Source: Stereum hirsutum FP-91666 SS1
Lineage: Eukaryota; Basidiomycota; Agaricomycetes; Russulales; Stereaceae
DNA length: 64,000 nucleotides
Assembly (NCBI RefSeq): GCF_000264905.1
Contig: NW_006763143.1
Coordinates: 62,001 to 126,000 of the forward strand
Reading direction: 5' to 3'
Positions 24,427 through 35,040 of this stretch are shown piece by piece (position 1 is the stretch's first letter; each line of letters begins with the position of its first letter). The notes beneath the pieces are model-generated. The model had not been told where the DNA came from. It did no database searches and saw nothing but the letters and a program-made list of their open reading frames with translations. A program made the translations under genes and the position numbers.

Positions 24427-25201
24427 ATGGCGTACGATAATCATGTTCGAAGGGGCCACACTGGTACGTATAACCCGTATAAGGCACTTGAATTGGTTGA
24501 ACTAATTGCAACACGCATTCCCAATAGCCATCTTCACCCTTCTCCTTGTCTTCGCCATCATTGAGGTTCCGTATCCCTTTCAGAATGAAGCATTCACAAC
24601 CACATACTAACTCAATCTTGTCTTATAGCTCGCGATCTCAGCCTGGTTGACTTCCCGCTTCAACGCACACCACGACTTCCCATCTCTCGCCATCCGCGAC
24701 CGAACGCGCTATGTTCTCTTCTGCTGCGCCTTCACCATATTTTTCGGCTTTCTATTCGAACTCCTCTTCCTTCATTCGGCCTCAAGCGGCAGCGTTATGA
24801 CCAGTGTAGCCAGCCATTTCGGGGTATGGCTTCTTGCGTGGATATTGTGGACGGCAGCGGCGGCGAGCGTGACCGCGGGTTTAGGCGGAGGGTTGAATTG
24901 CAGGTGCGCACAATTTTATATTTTTCTTAGCCCAAGTGTGCTGCTAATGCAGTGATAACGCGATTTTGTTCCAGTGGGGCACATATCGTATATTGTGGTC
25001 AATTGAATGCGCTCGAAGCGTTCGCTTGGGTTGAGTGGTATGTCCCTGATCTACTTCACCCTTCTCCCGTTCTATTCAACATTCAACCTTCGCTTGATTT
25101 TCAGGATTCTCGTCACTATCATTGTTGTCGCGGTGCTTGTCCTCGGTATCGGCTCATTACGTCGTGGCGACGGCTACCGCGGCCAACTCGTCACCGTTTA
25201 A
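24427..25201 (+). CDS. MARVEL-like four-helix membrane protein, paralogue 2
   Basis: Five exons, 24427-24463, 24528-24565, 24629-24903, 24975-25037 and 25105-25201, give 169 residues. The start MAYDNHVRRGH is chosen because it matches paralogue 3 (MYDNHVRRGH) and gives the right phase. A later ATG at 24443 is out of frame. Helices: AIFTLLLVFAIIELAISAWL, YVLFCCAFTIFFGFLFELLF, GVWLLAWILWTAAAASVTAG and ILVTIIVVAVLVLGIG. NALEAFAWVEW precedes helix 4, and the tail RRGDGYRG is shared with paralogue 3. Exons 2 and 4 have the same lengths as in the sister genes (38 nt and 63 nt). A membrane-organising role is inferred from the family only. Confidence 0.9.
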
Positions 25202-26023
25202 TGATGCCCTGCTTTTCATATACCAGTCCTTTCACGACTCACTTTTCTTCGGTTCTATGACCTACTTTTTCCCGGTGTCAGCTAATCCCTGACATAAAAA
25301 TGGATGTTCTTCAGCATGTCCGTTCACATCTAGTCTGTTTTTTGTCTCTTTGGGTTTAGTCCGGTTCTTTGTCGTGATGCTTTCCGTGTTGTCATTGGTT
25401 GGGATATCTACGTACCCAGTACTTGCTTACCTTCAGGCTTTATACATTTGCTCCCTTGTCCTCGATAGTGTGTGTAATCTATCCCAGTGATGTTCTCTTG
25501 GTCAAATGCTGCCCAAGCCAAGGGTTCAATCCTGCTCCTATGACCCCTTGCCCACCTTATTCACAAATCCTAACTTGCCATTGTCATGAAAGTAATTCCT
25601 ACCTCATCAATATACGAAACACACAAGGTGGAGTGGAAATGGTGCTACATCATGCTTGGGCTATGGCAGATACATTGGCCTGTAATAAGATCTCTAGAAC
25701 TGACTCAGGGGAAGGTTTGTATGGATTCACCCATTCTTCTTACCCTCTGCCACATTCTACACTTTGGAATTGATGTCTGCAACATCTTGCCTGGATTTAA
25801 TCTTCATCTATCCAAAATGATGTACTTATCCTTATAAGAAAGCCTCAAAGAGGGAGTGACTGAGAGAAAATGTTTTTAAATTGTGAAGTTCATCTATTGA
25901 GTGAAGAAATGAACAACAATCTTGGTAGACTACCACACTCTGGATACCCTGATATGGATTATGGTTATGGAATCCACACTTCCTCTCCACAGATTCTGGG
26001 GACATAATATACAATACAATATA
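25202..26023. other. gene-free AT-richer stretch
   Basis: Lies between two converging genes. It looks richer in A and T than its surroundings. No gene or repeat recognised. Confidence 0.45.
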
Positions 26024-28844
26024 TTAGATGTCATCTGCCTGTTGAGTCTTTTTATGTGCAAGCTGGAAGTCCTCAAGAGCCTCAACACTACCGACGGTAC
26101 GGGGATGCTCATCTCCAAGAACTTGTTTCCTTCCCTCCACTACCCTAGCCATCAATTCCACTGCCTCTTCCCATCTTGTCTGCTTTGAATAAGTATATGC
26201 CAGATTATGCATGCTAGCAAGTGTGTGTGGATGCTCTGGTCCAAGCACCCGCTTCCTGATCTCCAGCACCTCTTTGTGCAACTTCTCAGCCTCATTCAAC
26301 TGCCCCAGATCTAAGTATGTTAATGCCAGGTTATTCATGCTGCTAAGTATGGCTGGATGCTCTGGTCCAAGCACCCGCTTCCTGATCTCCAGCACCTCCT
26401 TCTCCAACTTCTCAGCCTCAGTCAACTGGCCCCGATTCCAGTATGATGAAGCTAGACCACTTATTCTTGTCAGAGTAGCTTTATTCTCTTTTCCCTTTAC
26501 CATCATAAAATAATCAAGAACCACTTTTCGTAGCCTTTCTGCCATGATCCAGCTACCAGCTTCTGAATAAACAGACTCCAATCGATCAGCAATATTTGGA
26601 ACCAAATTCGATTGTGAATTGTCTATAGATATTGCATCATCGACATGCGGCAAAAGGCTCCTTTGAAAGGAGAGATCCTGAGCAGACTCATTCCAAGTAA
26701 TAAGCATTGACAGTAATGCCTGTACAGACACTCGAGTCATCCCTGTATGATCTATAGTTTGACACCATTCTTGGACAAGTGGATGAATCGAGTAGGCCTT
26801 ATTCTTGATGTCAAAATGAACAAGGGAGTATGATATAAGGTCATGAGCAGTTTCACGGAACTTTGTCTCATTCCAAGAGTGATCCTCATTTTGGAAATGA
26901 GAGAGGAAAGTTTGTGCAAGAGCAAATGCGGCAGATTCAGTTTCTGTGAATGGGGCCTCTGGCTCATATTCCTGACTTCTGATGGTAGCAAGTTCAAAAT
27001 ATTCAAAGAGAATGTTCTCGTGATGCAAGAAGGAGCAGACATGCAAAAGACTCTGAGAGAGTTCGCTGAGACGGTCATAGCTGATGCGCCAAGTTGTATA
27101 GACAGTCGCACTATAGGTATCGGTACGCTGGGCAACGTCTCTTCAAGAGCTTGGCTGTGGCTATCTCGGAAGAGTCGCATGTAGTCCAAAATGGTGAGCT
27201 GCATAGTTGCTATGTAAGCACCAGCTTGAATGAGAGCAAGCGCAAAGTAACCAAGTTCCTGAAACAGGATGAGCATACATTGTTCAACATGTGAAGCGGG
27301 AATACAAGACATACCTGAGCAAGCTGTGTGGCGTGCGCCTTTGAATCAAGATCAGACAGCGGTACATTAGCTGCCTTGAGAAGCAGCTCAACAGAGTCTT
27401 CAGGTTGCATATCGGAGACACGGAAGCAAGACTCGGCACCGGACGTAGCATGTCTGATCATGTCGTAGTTACGAGTCGTGATCAGAATATTCCCGTGTGC
27501 GCATGGTGGGAAGTAGTCGTGAAGATTCAAAGCAGGATCATCTGCATTGTCAAGGATCATGAGCCATCGCACACGCTTCTCAGCGAGCCAGCGAAGCGCG
27601 GATTGTGCATCGGTACCACGGCCTTTAGCCTTAGCGATCAGCGAGAGGTCGGCGGAGAGTGTGTCAATGGAAGTAGCATCTATAAAAAAGACTTCGGAAA
27701 AACTGAATGCGAAAAAAGTCAATGCATGCATAATGGTACCAAGAGGATTCGACTTACTTGTTAGTAGGGTCATCCAAGATGTTATCCACAAATTGACAGG
27801 CAATCTGTGTTTTTCCAGCGCCCCCTAGGCCATGAAGAACAAAGGTGTGACGCTTTGATACCGTCTCAAAGAAGAACCTTCGCATCTGAGCGAGTACATC
27901 GACCCGGCCCGTGAACAACGCAGTGGGCGGGGGGCATTGCTTCGGTTGTGGAGGAGACTCGCCCGATAGTGGTACTGCTGAAGCAAAGAGCATCGTTAGC
28001 ATAGCATCGTTCTCGTCTACCTTCAAAATCAGATCGCACATACCGCCCTTATGCATGTCTTCACGTATTTTTGATGTATCCCGCAGAATCATCGCTACTA
28101 CTGCCAGCTTCTCCCGATCAAGTATATTTTTCTGTATCTCCTTGTTCTGGCCCATCAACGATTTCCAGTACATGCCTACGCCTTAATGAGTTGTCGACCG
28201 TCCGACAACAGTACGAATGGTGACGTACCGAGGCGCCCTTTACGTGCTATACCCGAGATCGTAAGAAGCTGGGCAAGCGCATCGACAATGATCTTGCGCA
28301 GAGGCAGAGTGATCTCGTGTTCGAGGTGGATCTTGAAGCGATCCAGTGTATCATACAAAATACGGAGTATATCGACGATCAAGTCATAGCTCTTGCTGAC
28401 CTCTTTCGCGGCCTTCACTAAAATCAGTCTCTGCTTCGAACTCGATGGTCGGATCATGCACCTGTAGCAGAAGACCCACTGCAGCAAAGACTATCTTCGT
28501 CATAGAGTCGTACTACAGGCCAGACTATGAGCGATGACGCACGACTTGTGGAACAGATGCGATGGACGTACCGGTGCCGGAGCCAGGCCAGCGCCTGCGT
28601 CTGCTTTCTCTGCAAAGATCTTCACGACGTCGAAGAACGGCTTTGCTACTCCCAGTATTCCATCCTTACGCTTCCTGAATTGCTTGAACGTCATCATACT
28701 ATTTTCCACCATGACGAGTGCCTCATCAGGGCTGAGGGCACACTCGTTTGGTGAGGGAAGATTGATGCCAGAGCGCTCGGTATACTGTACTAGAGCATCA
28801 CGCCAGATATCGCGAAATTGTGCGTTATCGACGTCATCGGACAT
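26024..28844 (-). CDS. NLR-type STAND protein (Goodbye-like, NB-ARC, TPR) with a frame break
   Basis: Six exons: 28572-28844, 28462-28494, 28229-28412, 27758-28175, 27315-27702 and 26024-27258. The N-terminal part resembles fungal Goodbye-type domains (FRDIWRDALVQY, then IVFAAVGLLLQAAKEVSKSY). The NB-ARC part has the P-loop HGLGGAGKTQIA, Walker B WLMILDNADD, and ILITTRN. The C-terminus has kinesin-light-chain-like TPRs (ALTYLDLGQLNEAEKLHKEV). Such proteins act as intracellular sensors in heterokaryon incompatibility or innate immunity. The last exon is 1,235 nt, not a multiple of three. Near 27118-27155 the frame changes between the QALEETLPS segment and VYTTWRISYDRL. It is therefore either a pseudogene or a sequencing error of one base lost or two gained. 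Confidence 0.85.
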
Positions 28845-31800
28845 AGCAAGCGTGCGCGACTGAAGTTTGTATGTGTAGAGTCGATGTGCGAGATGATGGG
28901 GGACGAAAGGCAAGGGCGAAGGGCGTCGTTCGTCCTGGGAGAGCCATCCTGCTAGCAGGATCACACGAGGACAGCCTCGATAAGCGCTGCACCGAGTATA
29001 GAACAGCTTTGCAGCAGAGAAATACGCACGCGGACTTATTCATAACACGTCTTTTGAGCCGCAAATGGTGTCTTTATGAACTTTTGCTGAATGCTGGCCA
29101 TGGCATAGAGATTTGGCGAGTGGAAACTCTCGCAAAGAGGCTAGCAAGCGCTAACACATGTCTACAATGCGTAGCCAGACAACGCGTACAATAGTGCTCA
29201 ACAGCCAAGGACTTCGTCGATCGATCAGCTAGATCTCTCCTTGGACACTCTTCCTCGGTGGGCTGTGCATTTGGATAAGAATATGTATCCGTCAATGGAA
29301 GACTACCTCACGATTGAGACGTGTACAGCAAGCGTATGGACAGCACCTCCCTAGTTCGCTTTTCGAACGAGACAGGTGAACCAGACATTGCAAGTTTCCC
29401 TCGCGAAGATGAGGGTGCCCTATAAAGACTGTCGACGAGGAAATTCCCTGCTGACCATCGAGACCAAAGACATAATCAATTCCCACACAAATGGAAATAC
29501 GAACATACCAACGATCCACGGAGTCGTATCAGTGGTAGACCTGATAAACAAAATCATGTATTCACCATGCTTGAGTAGCGCATGAGCCGTGCACGAAACT
29601 ATAAGCAATGTAGACATTAGCGCAGTCTTATCACAAACAAGACACCAGGAAAACACCGTCGCAAGGTCTGTCCATATGGATAACTGTAGAACCACCGTTC
29701 GAGTAAGTCAAAGGCGCACAATATTTCAACCTTACCGTACCTCTCTGCAGACTCCTTTGTTCTCCGACTTCAAACCACACCGACATGTCGTTCAGCGTCT
29801 AATCCGCTCGCCACGCACGCATCCTCATCTAACCCTCCCATTATCGACGACTCCAGGTTCATGATAGTGTCGGACGAGTAGGCAGAACGAGGCCATCCGG
29901 TGACGACTATGTCAAGGTTGCAGGCAACGTCCCTGCTGAGCGTCAACAAATCCTGTCCAGAGAGTAGATACAGACGAGTGACGGTCGAAGAGCGAAGGAT
30001 AGTGTGAATACAAAGAATGAACGCACCACGTTCGAATCGAAATAGCTCATTCAATGGTCTCGAGTCGGAAGCACTCCAACACGTCCGACGATCCACCCAG
30101 CCGATTTTCTTCGGTCTTTCGTAGCGCCAGAACCATTGCTCAGCTTTGCAATGGTGATGGCCCGACACGTATACCGCCCTCGCCTTTCGCTACCCTCTAC
30201 CAGTCCCCGATCTGTGTCTCGTCTCGCCACCTGAACCACGATGTCCGCTCCTGTACTCCGTCCCAAGCGTCCAAGAGCTCCCCCCTCCCTACTGATAGCC
30301 CACCCTGAGTTTGACGTTGCAACACCAGACTACTTCCCACTCATCCTATGGCCACCGATACACATCCTAAACCTTTTTCAATTCCACCTACATCCTCCCA
30401 CACCTTACTCATCATATCGTTGCCCATATCGCGCACCACCTCACTCCTCGCCAGGCCTTCTCGTCAAACGGCTCGACTATCGACGTCTCATCCTCCATCT
30501 TGCCCCCTCGCCACATATAGGACTGATAGCCTGTTTTCCGCGTCCGCTTTCTTCTAAGAGACAGACATGTGGTGGGGCGATGGGTGATCGGGAGGGAGGG
30601 AGGGGGGTCGATGGTGATCGTGTGTGATCGTGTGTGAGCGTCGCCGAGATCGATTTGGGGATGAGGTCGGTATGATGGTACTGAGACTGAAAGGGTGGTT
30701 TGAGAATTCGCTGGACGAGGGAGTGGATCGGTCGGGGAACTCCATTGCGGCGATGGGTGCTGTTAGATATGACACGATACTAGCGATTTTCCTGTTGACG
30801 ATCCATTCAGCTTTGCGGCATAGTCGTGTGTACTTAGAGGATGGCCGGTCGATGAATGAACATGTAAGTTGAACTCACTGGTAAGTATGTTCGCGCTCTC
30901 CTCCTCTTTGAATCTTCCGCCGAACACCTCTCCGAATCGTTACCAGACAACGTCCCCCTCCACCCATCTGATCACACTTCGTTCGAATCAAGAGCTCATC
31001 CCTGAGGCCCGGCCCTTGGTATCATCCGCGAATTCCGCCAAGCTCAGCTCCTTCCGTGCCCGAAGTGTTTGTTCGCTGAGTTTCGCGTCCCAGACACCGA
31101 GCTGACCATGGAGAGGAGAAACAGGTCCAGTAGTTTGAAGAGAACGGCAGAACGGTCGTATGTAGCCCGTAGGAATAATTACTTGTCCTGATGGAGTCAT
31201 TCGTGTCGGGAAATGAGAATTGTACCAGTCTACACGAGAACGACGAAGCAGAAGAGAAGAATGCCAGGGAGGGGCGACGCCTCTTTGTCGAAGGAAACAA
31301 GGAGAGAACTACAATCGCTCAGAAGATAGACTACCTCACGCTAACACGGACGGTTGATATATCAGAATACAGGCCCGCATTGTTGTCTGTGAGAGTGCAA
31401 GTGTGATAGCAGCGTAACGAGAGACTGAGTGGAACGTCGAACTTCGATGAAGAGAACAAATGCTTCGGCCTGCCACTACAAATCTAATTTTAGCAAGACT
31501 ACGCCATCGGGTCGGTCCTTGTGGCGCATCCAAGAAACTGTGGCCCAGCCATCCCAACATTACTTACACGATGTGTCCAGGTGAAAGCCGTCAAAACAGA
31601 TGTGCACATACAACACAATATTGTGGGTTGTAATAAGTAGGGCTGTAAATACCATGCATGACACAACCGCACACATTACGACTCAGAACGAAGACGACCT
31701 GAGTGAATGCAACCTCTGAATACGTTGACTGAGCGCATAACAAGATTAATTTACAGACACATAACAGCATTCTCCACCGTAGTAGACATCAAACATAGGA

Positions 31801-31845
31801 ATCGAAAAGAGATTGAACGAGATATACTTCGGCAACTATCAAGCT
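28845..31845. other. unresolved 3 kb without a supported gene
   Basis: No complete model. A hydrophobic minus-strand segment at 29420-29695 and short open segments at 30241-30627 and 30624-30872 (+) could be exons of divergent genes. I found no family motif and no consistent splicing. Confidence 0.3.
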
Positions 31846-32742
31846 TCAGACCGTGCTATTATTCACCAGTCGGCCTCTGTACCCATCTCCACGACGAATG
31901 GCGCGGACGCCGAGGATGGTGATGATGACGAGGGCGAAAGTCATTAGGATCCTGTTTTGTTGGGATGGAGTGGAGCGTTGGATGGTGTGAGTGGGGACGG
32001 TGAAGGTAGGAAGTTCGTGTAAGTAGGTAGACTCAGAAGGAATGAAGCGAGGACAGAAAACGCACCACTCGATCCAAGCGAATGCCTCGAGCGCATTCAG
32101 AGTATTGCAAAGGTCATCGCCGTCGAACCTAAACGTACAGGATCACAAAGTCAGCACTACATTCCGCCACCGACCCCAACCCATCGTGAACTCGTCATCG
32201 CAGCAACACACCGCCACTGCGCCATCAAGACTACGCGAACACTCCGCCTCCGACACTCCCAACACTCCCAACACTCCAGAGCGCAGGATCCCCAAGGAGC
32301 ATAGCAACACAGATACAGAGCCAAAACGAAATCACTCACCCACACTCCAAACCCCCACCAAGCACATCCGTCACACTCGCCGCCGCCGCCAACCAGAAAA
32401 TCCACCCCACACCCCACACCGCCCAATACCCCGCCACACTAACCACAACACCCGGCGCGCTAAAGAACGACGAAGCGAGGAATAGGGCGCCGAAGACGAT
32501 GGCGTAGATGGAGCAGAATAGCGTGAAGGAGGTGCGGGAGTAGAGGGAGTCGTGGAATATGCGGTGGGAGTTGTAGGTTGAGAGGACGGAGGCGGAGATC
32601 CCGAGTTCGATTATGGCGATGATTATGATGATGGCGAAGAGGACTGGGGAGTAGCAATGAATTTGTGAGCTTTCGGCGGTGCTTGTAAGAGAAAGAAGAG
32701 AGACGCACTCGGATGTCCCCTACGGACGTGATTGTCGTACAT
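31846..32742 (-). CDS. MARVEL-like four-helix membrane protein, paralogue 3
   Basis: Four exons, 32709-32742, 32340-32643, 32066-32128 and 31846-31951, give 168 residues. It matches paralogue 2 along its length: start MYDNHVRRGH, helix 1 LFAIIIIIAIIELGISASVL, helix 2 FTLFCSIYAIVFGALFLAS, helix 3 VGWIFWLAAAASVTDVL, then NALEAFAWIEW, helix 4 ILMTFALVIITILGV and tail RRGDGYRG. The intron between Glu and Leu of helix 1, present in paralogues 1 and 2, is absent here and the two exons are fused. The 63-nt exon is conserved. Three GTCGTTCAAG copies lie just upstream of the start codon. Confidence 0.9.
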
Positions 32743-32749
32743 GGTCGTC

Positions 32750-32793
32750 GTCGTTCAAGAAAAGTCGTTCAAGTGAATTAGAAGTCGTTCAAG
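32750..32793. repeat. three GTCGTTCAAG copies next to the paralogue 3 start
   Basis: GTCGTTCAAG occurs at 32750, 32764 and 32784, within 50 bases upstream (minus strand) of the paralogue 3 ATG. This region is probably 5'-UTR. It may be a regulatory repeat or a simple local duplication. Confidence 0.5.
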
Positions 32794-33228
32794 TAGATGC
32801 TTTCGATACGTCAGTGGTGAATAGGTTATAAAGCGTCGTCAGATCGAGTCAACACAGCGCCAGAGCAGAACGTCGTCGAGTTGTCGAGTCAGCGTAACAC
32901 AAGAGGAAGAGGAAACAGAAAAAGCAACAAGTGGAGCACGTCGTCATACGCCCACTTATAACAATGCAGGCAGGCAGGCACGAGGAAAGAGCGCGGAGAC
33001 GGAACGAGGAAGTGTTGTTGCCAAGGCTGCACCGCCCAGATGCATAGCCTTTCGAGTACGTCCGTTTGGAGTATGTGTACTTGCAACTGCAGTAGTCAGG
33101 AAAGGCTGGGCAGGACGGGCAGGCTCGAAGGAGGAACAATGTATGCTGCGGATGTTGATGTTGATGTTGACCATGGTTTGTGTATGCCATCGAAGTGGGC
33201 GAGGGGTTATTGAGAAAAGTCAAAGAGG

Positions 33229-33760
33229 TTCGAATGTTATTCGAGACAAGACGGCTGAGATGCAGAACAACTGGAAATACAGTACTCGGAGGATTCGCGG
33301 GATGGTCGGGGAGAAGGATCAAAGGGTATCGATTCGCGCAGGACAACGAAATTTGGATTAGGGGCTCAGGTTACGCCAAACGTAGCTGTGGCCCACGACA
33401 AAGTCAAAAAAACCCATTCTATCGAAATCCTCTTACATTCTTTGTGTAAACTTCGGATGCATGACGATGGCTTGAAGTGGGAGGCCTAGGGGCGTTGTAT
33501 GCGCTGTGCTGCGGACGTGTGTGGATGTGCTAGGAGCGGAATTGAGAAATGTTTGAAGAGGCTCGGATATTGGGCTACGGGGACGAGACGGCTGAGATGC
33601 AGAACGACAGGCAAGTACTTACCCAGGAAATTTGCGGGTCGGTCGGGGAGAAGATCAAGATGGATTCCAGGAGGACAACGAAAACCTTCGATTGATTAGG
33701 GGCTACGCCACACAGTGTGGCCCCATCCCGCCTGAGGGACAACGAACTCATTCTCAAAAA
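33229..33760. repeat. two diverged copies of a 200-bp unit
   Basis: About 33229-33445 and 33570-33760 share ordered blocks: ACGGCTGAGATGCAGAAC, GGTCGGGGAGAAG, GACAACGAAA, GATTAGGGGCT, then TACGCCA and TGTGGCCC. A third partial copy lies at 43320-43460, next to the degenerate COG8 copy. No coding role is apparent. Confidence 0.65.
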
Positions 33761-33933
33761 CCTTTCCTTCAATTCTCAGCAGCCCTCGACATTCTCCATT
33801 CGTACAAAGTTAGTTTGACTTCCTCCACGTCCACTTTTTAGCGCCTCGTTATCTCTGTCAATGCCCTCGGAGGTGCTGATACAGCACCCCCGAAGGTGCT
33901 CACAAAATATCACCCTCGGCCACAGCTGCTTGC

Positions 33934-34643
33934 TCATACAGCTGCGATAGCCTCGATCTCGACCAAGGCGTCCCTCGGGAGCCTAGCGACCTCGACGGCG
34001 GAGCGCGCAGGCTTGTGTTCGCCAAAGGCAGATTCATAGATCTTGTTGACGGCGACGAAGTCGTTCATATCTTTCATGAAGACCTTTACATCCATCCAAT
34101 CCAATATCAGAACCACGCCTTCCTCACGGACTAGAATAGAAGAGGTAGAAGTAGAACCAAACGGGGGAGGGACTGAAATTAGAGACGGAGGGCCGAACGC
34201 ACCGTGACTTTGACGACCTTGCCTAACTCACTCCCGCTCCCCTCCACGACCGCCTTCAGGTTCTTCAAAGCCTGCGTCGCCTGCTCCTCGACGCCGCCGG
34301 GGACGAAGGCTGCAGTTTTGGGATCGAAGCCGAGGCAGCCGGAGATGAAGACGTAGGGTGGGGCGACGATGGCTTGGGAGTAGGGGCCAATGGCTGCTGG
34401 GGCGTCTGTACACCCGTCCGGAACGTGAGTCAAGTTGGGATGGACAGGGATGAAGAGATGGAGGAACGTACTCTCGATGGAGACTTTCTTGAGGGAGGAG
34501 TGAGTCTGGATGGACATCGTTCTAGTTCTGGCGATGGATGTTCGACGAGGGAGTGGTTTGAGGGATGTGAGACGGGTAGAAGAGATGAAGAGGGCTTTTG
34601 AAGAGAGACGGATGGGAAGACGGTGTGAGACGGAAGAGAGCAT
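33934..34643 (-). CDS. RidA/YjgF family enamine/imine deaminase
   Basis: Three exons, 34472-34643, 34203-34405 and 33934-34083, give 174 residues. The conserved domain begins at [12 protein letters not shown] and continues with [23 protein letters not shown] and [13 protein letters not shown]. It ends with [12 protein letters not shown], which holds the arginine that binds the imine/enamine substrate. The family removes reactive 2-aminoacrylate-type intermediates made by PLP enzymes. The first 41 residues are rich in Arg and Ser and lack acids, like a mitochondrial presequence. A second Met at residue 42 (MSIQTHSS) could start a cytosolic form. It is transcribed divergently from COG8, with about 400 bases between the start codons. 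Confidence 0.95.
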
Positions 34644-35040
34644 CCCTGCCAAAGTTTGTTTTGCTTTGCAAGGATGACGCGAACTCCTGCGAACTCGCCA
34701 TGGCGAAATATTGCGCACGTGATCTTGAATTATAGTGGGCGCTAGTGGACGCGACGAGCTTGTTCGAAACCGTAAACGACGACGACGTGCTGGTAGGGAC
34801 AGAGTGCTGCTAAGCTTCTAGGTGTGCTTGTCCCTGTGCGTTGATGTAGAGAAATAGCGTTCTGACGAACAGGTAGACGTCTAAGTACTCCCTTTGAGAC
34901 CTCGGTGAGTTCTTCGATGCAGTACATGTCAGTCGTATGCACCCTCGACACCAATTGTTCCTTGTAATATAGAGTGAAAGACTTGACCACAGACTAACGA
35001 ACATTATTTCTTTGCGACTGATCCTAGACATATACCCAAA

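Noticed and set aside
24443..24463. Start of MARVEL paralogue 2 at ATG 24443
   Set aside because: It gives the wrong splice phase; ATG 24427 matches paralogue 3 and restores phase 1.
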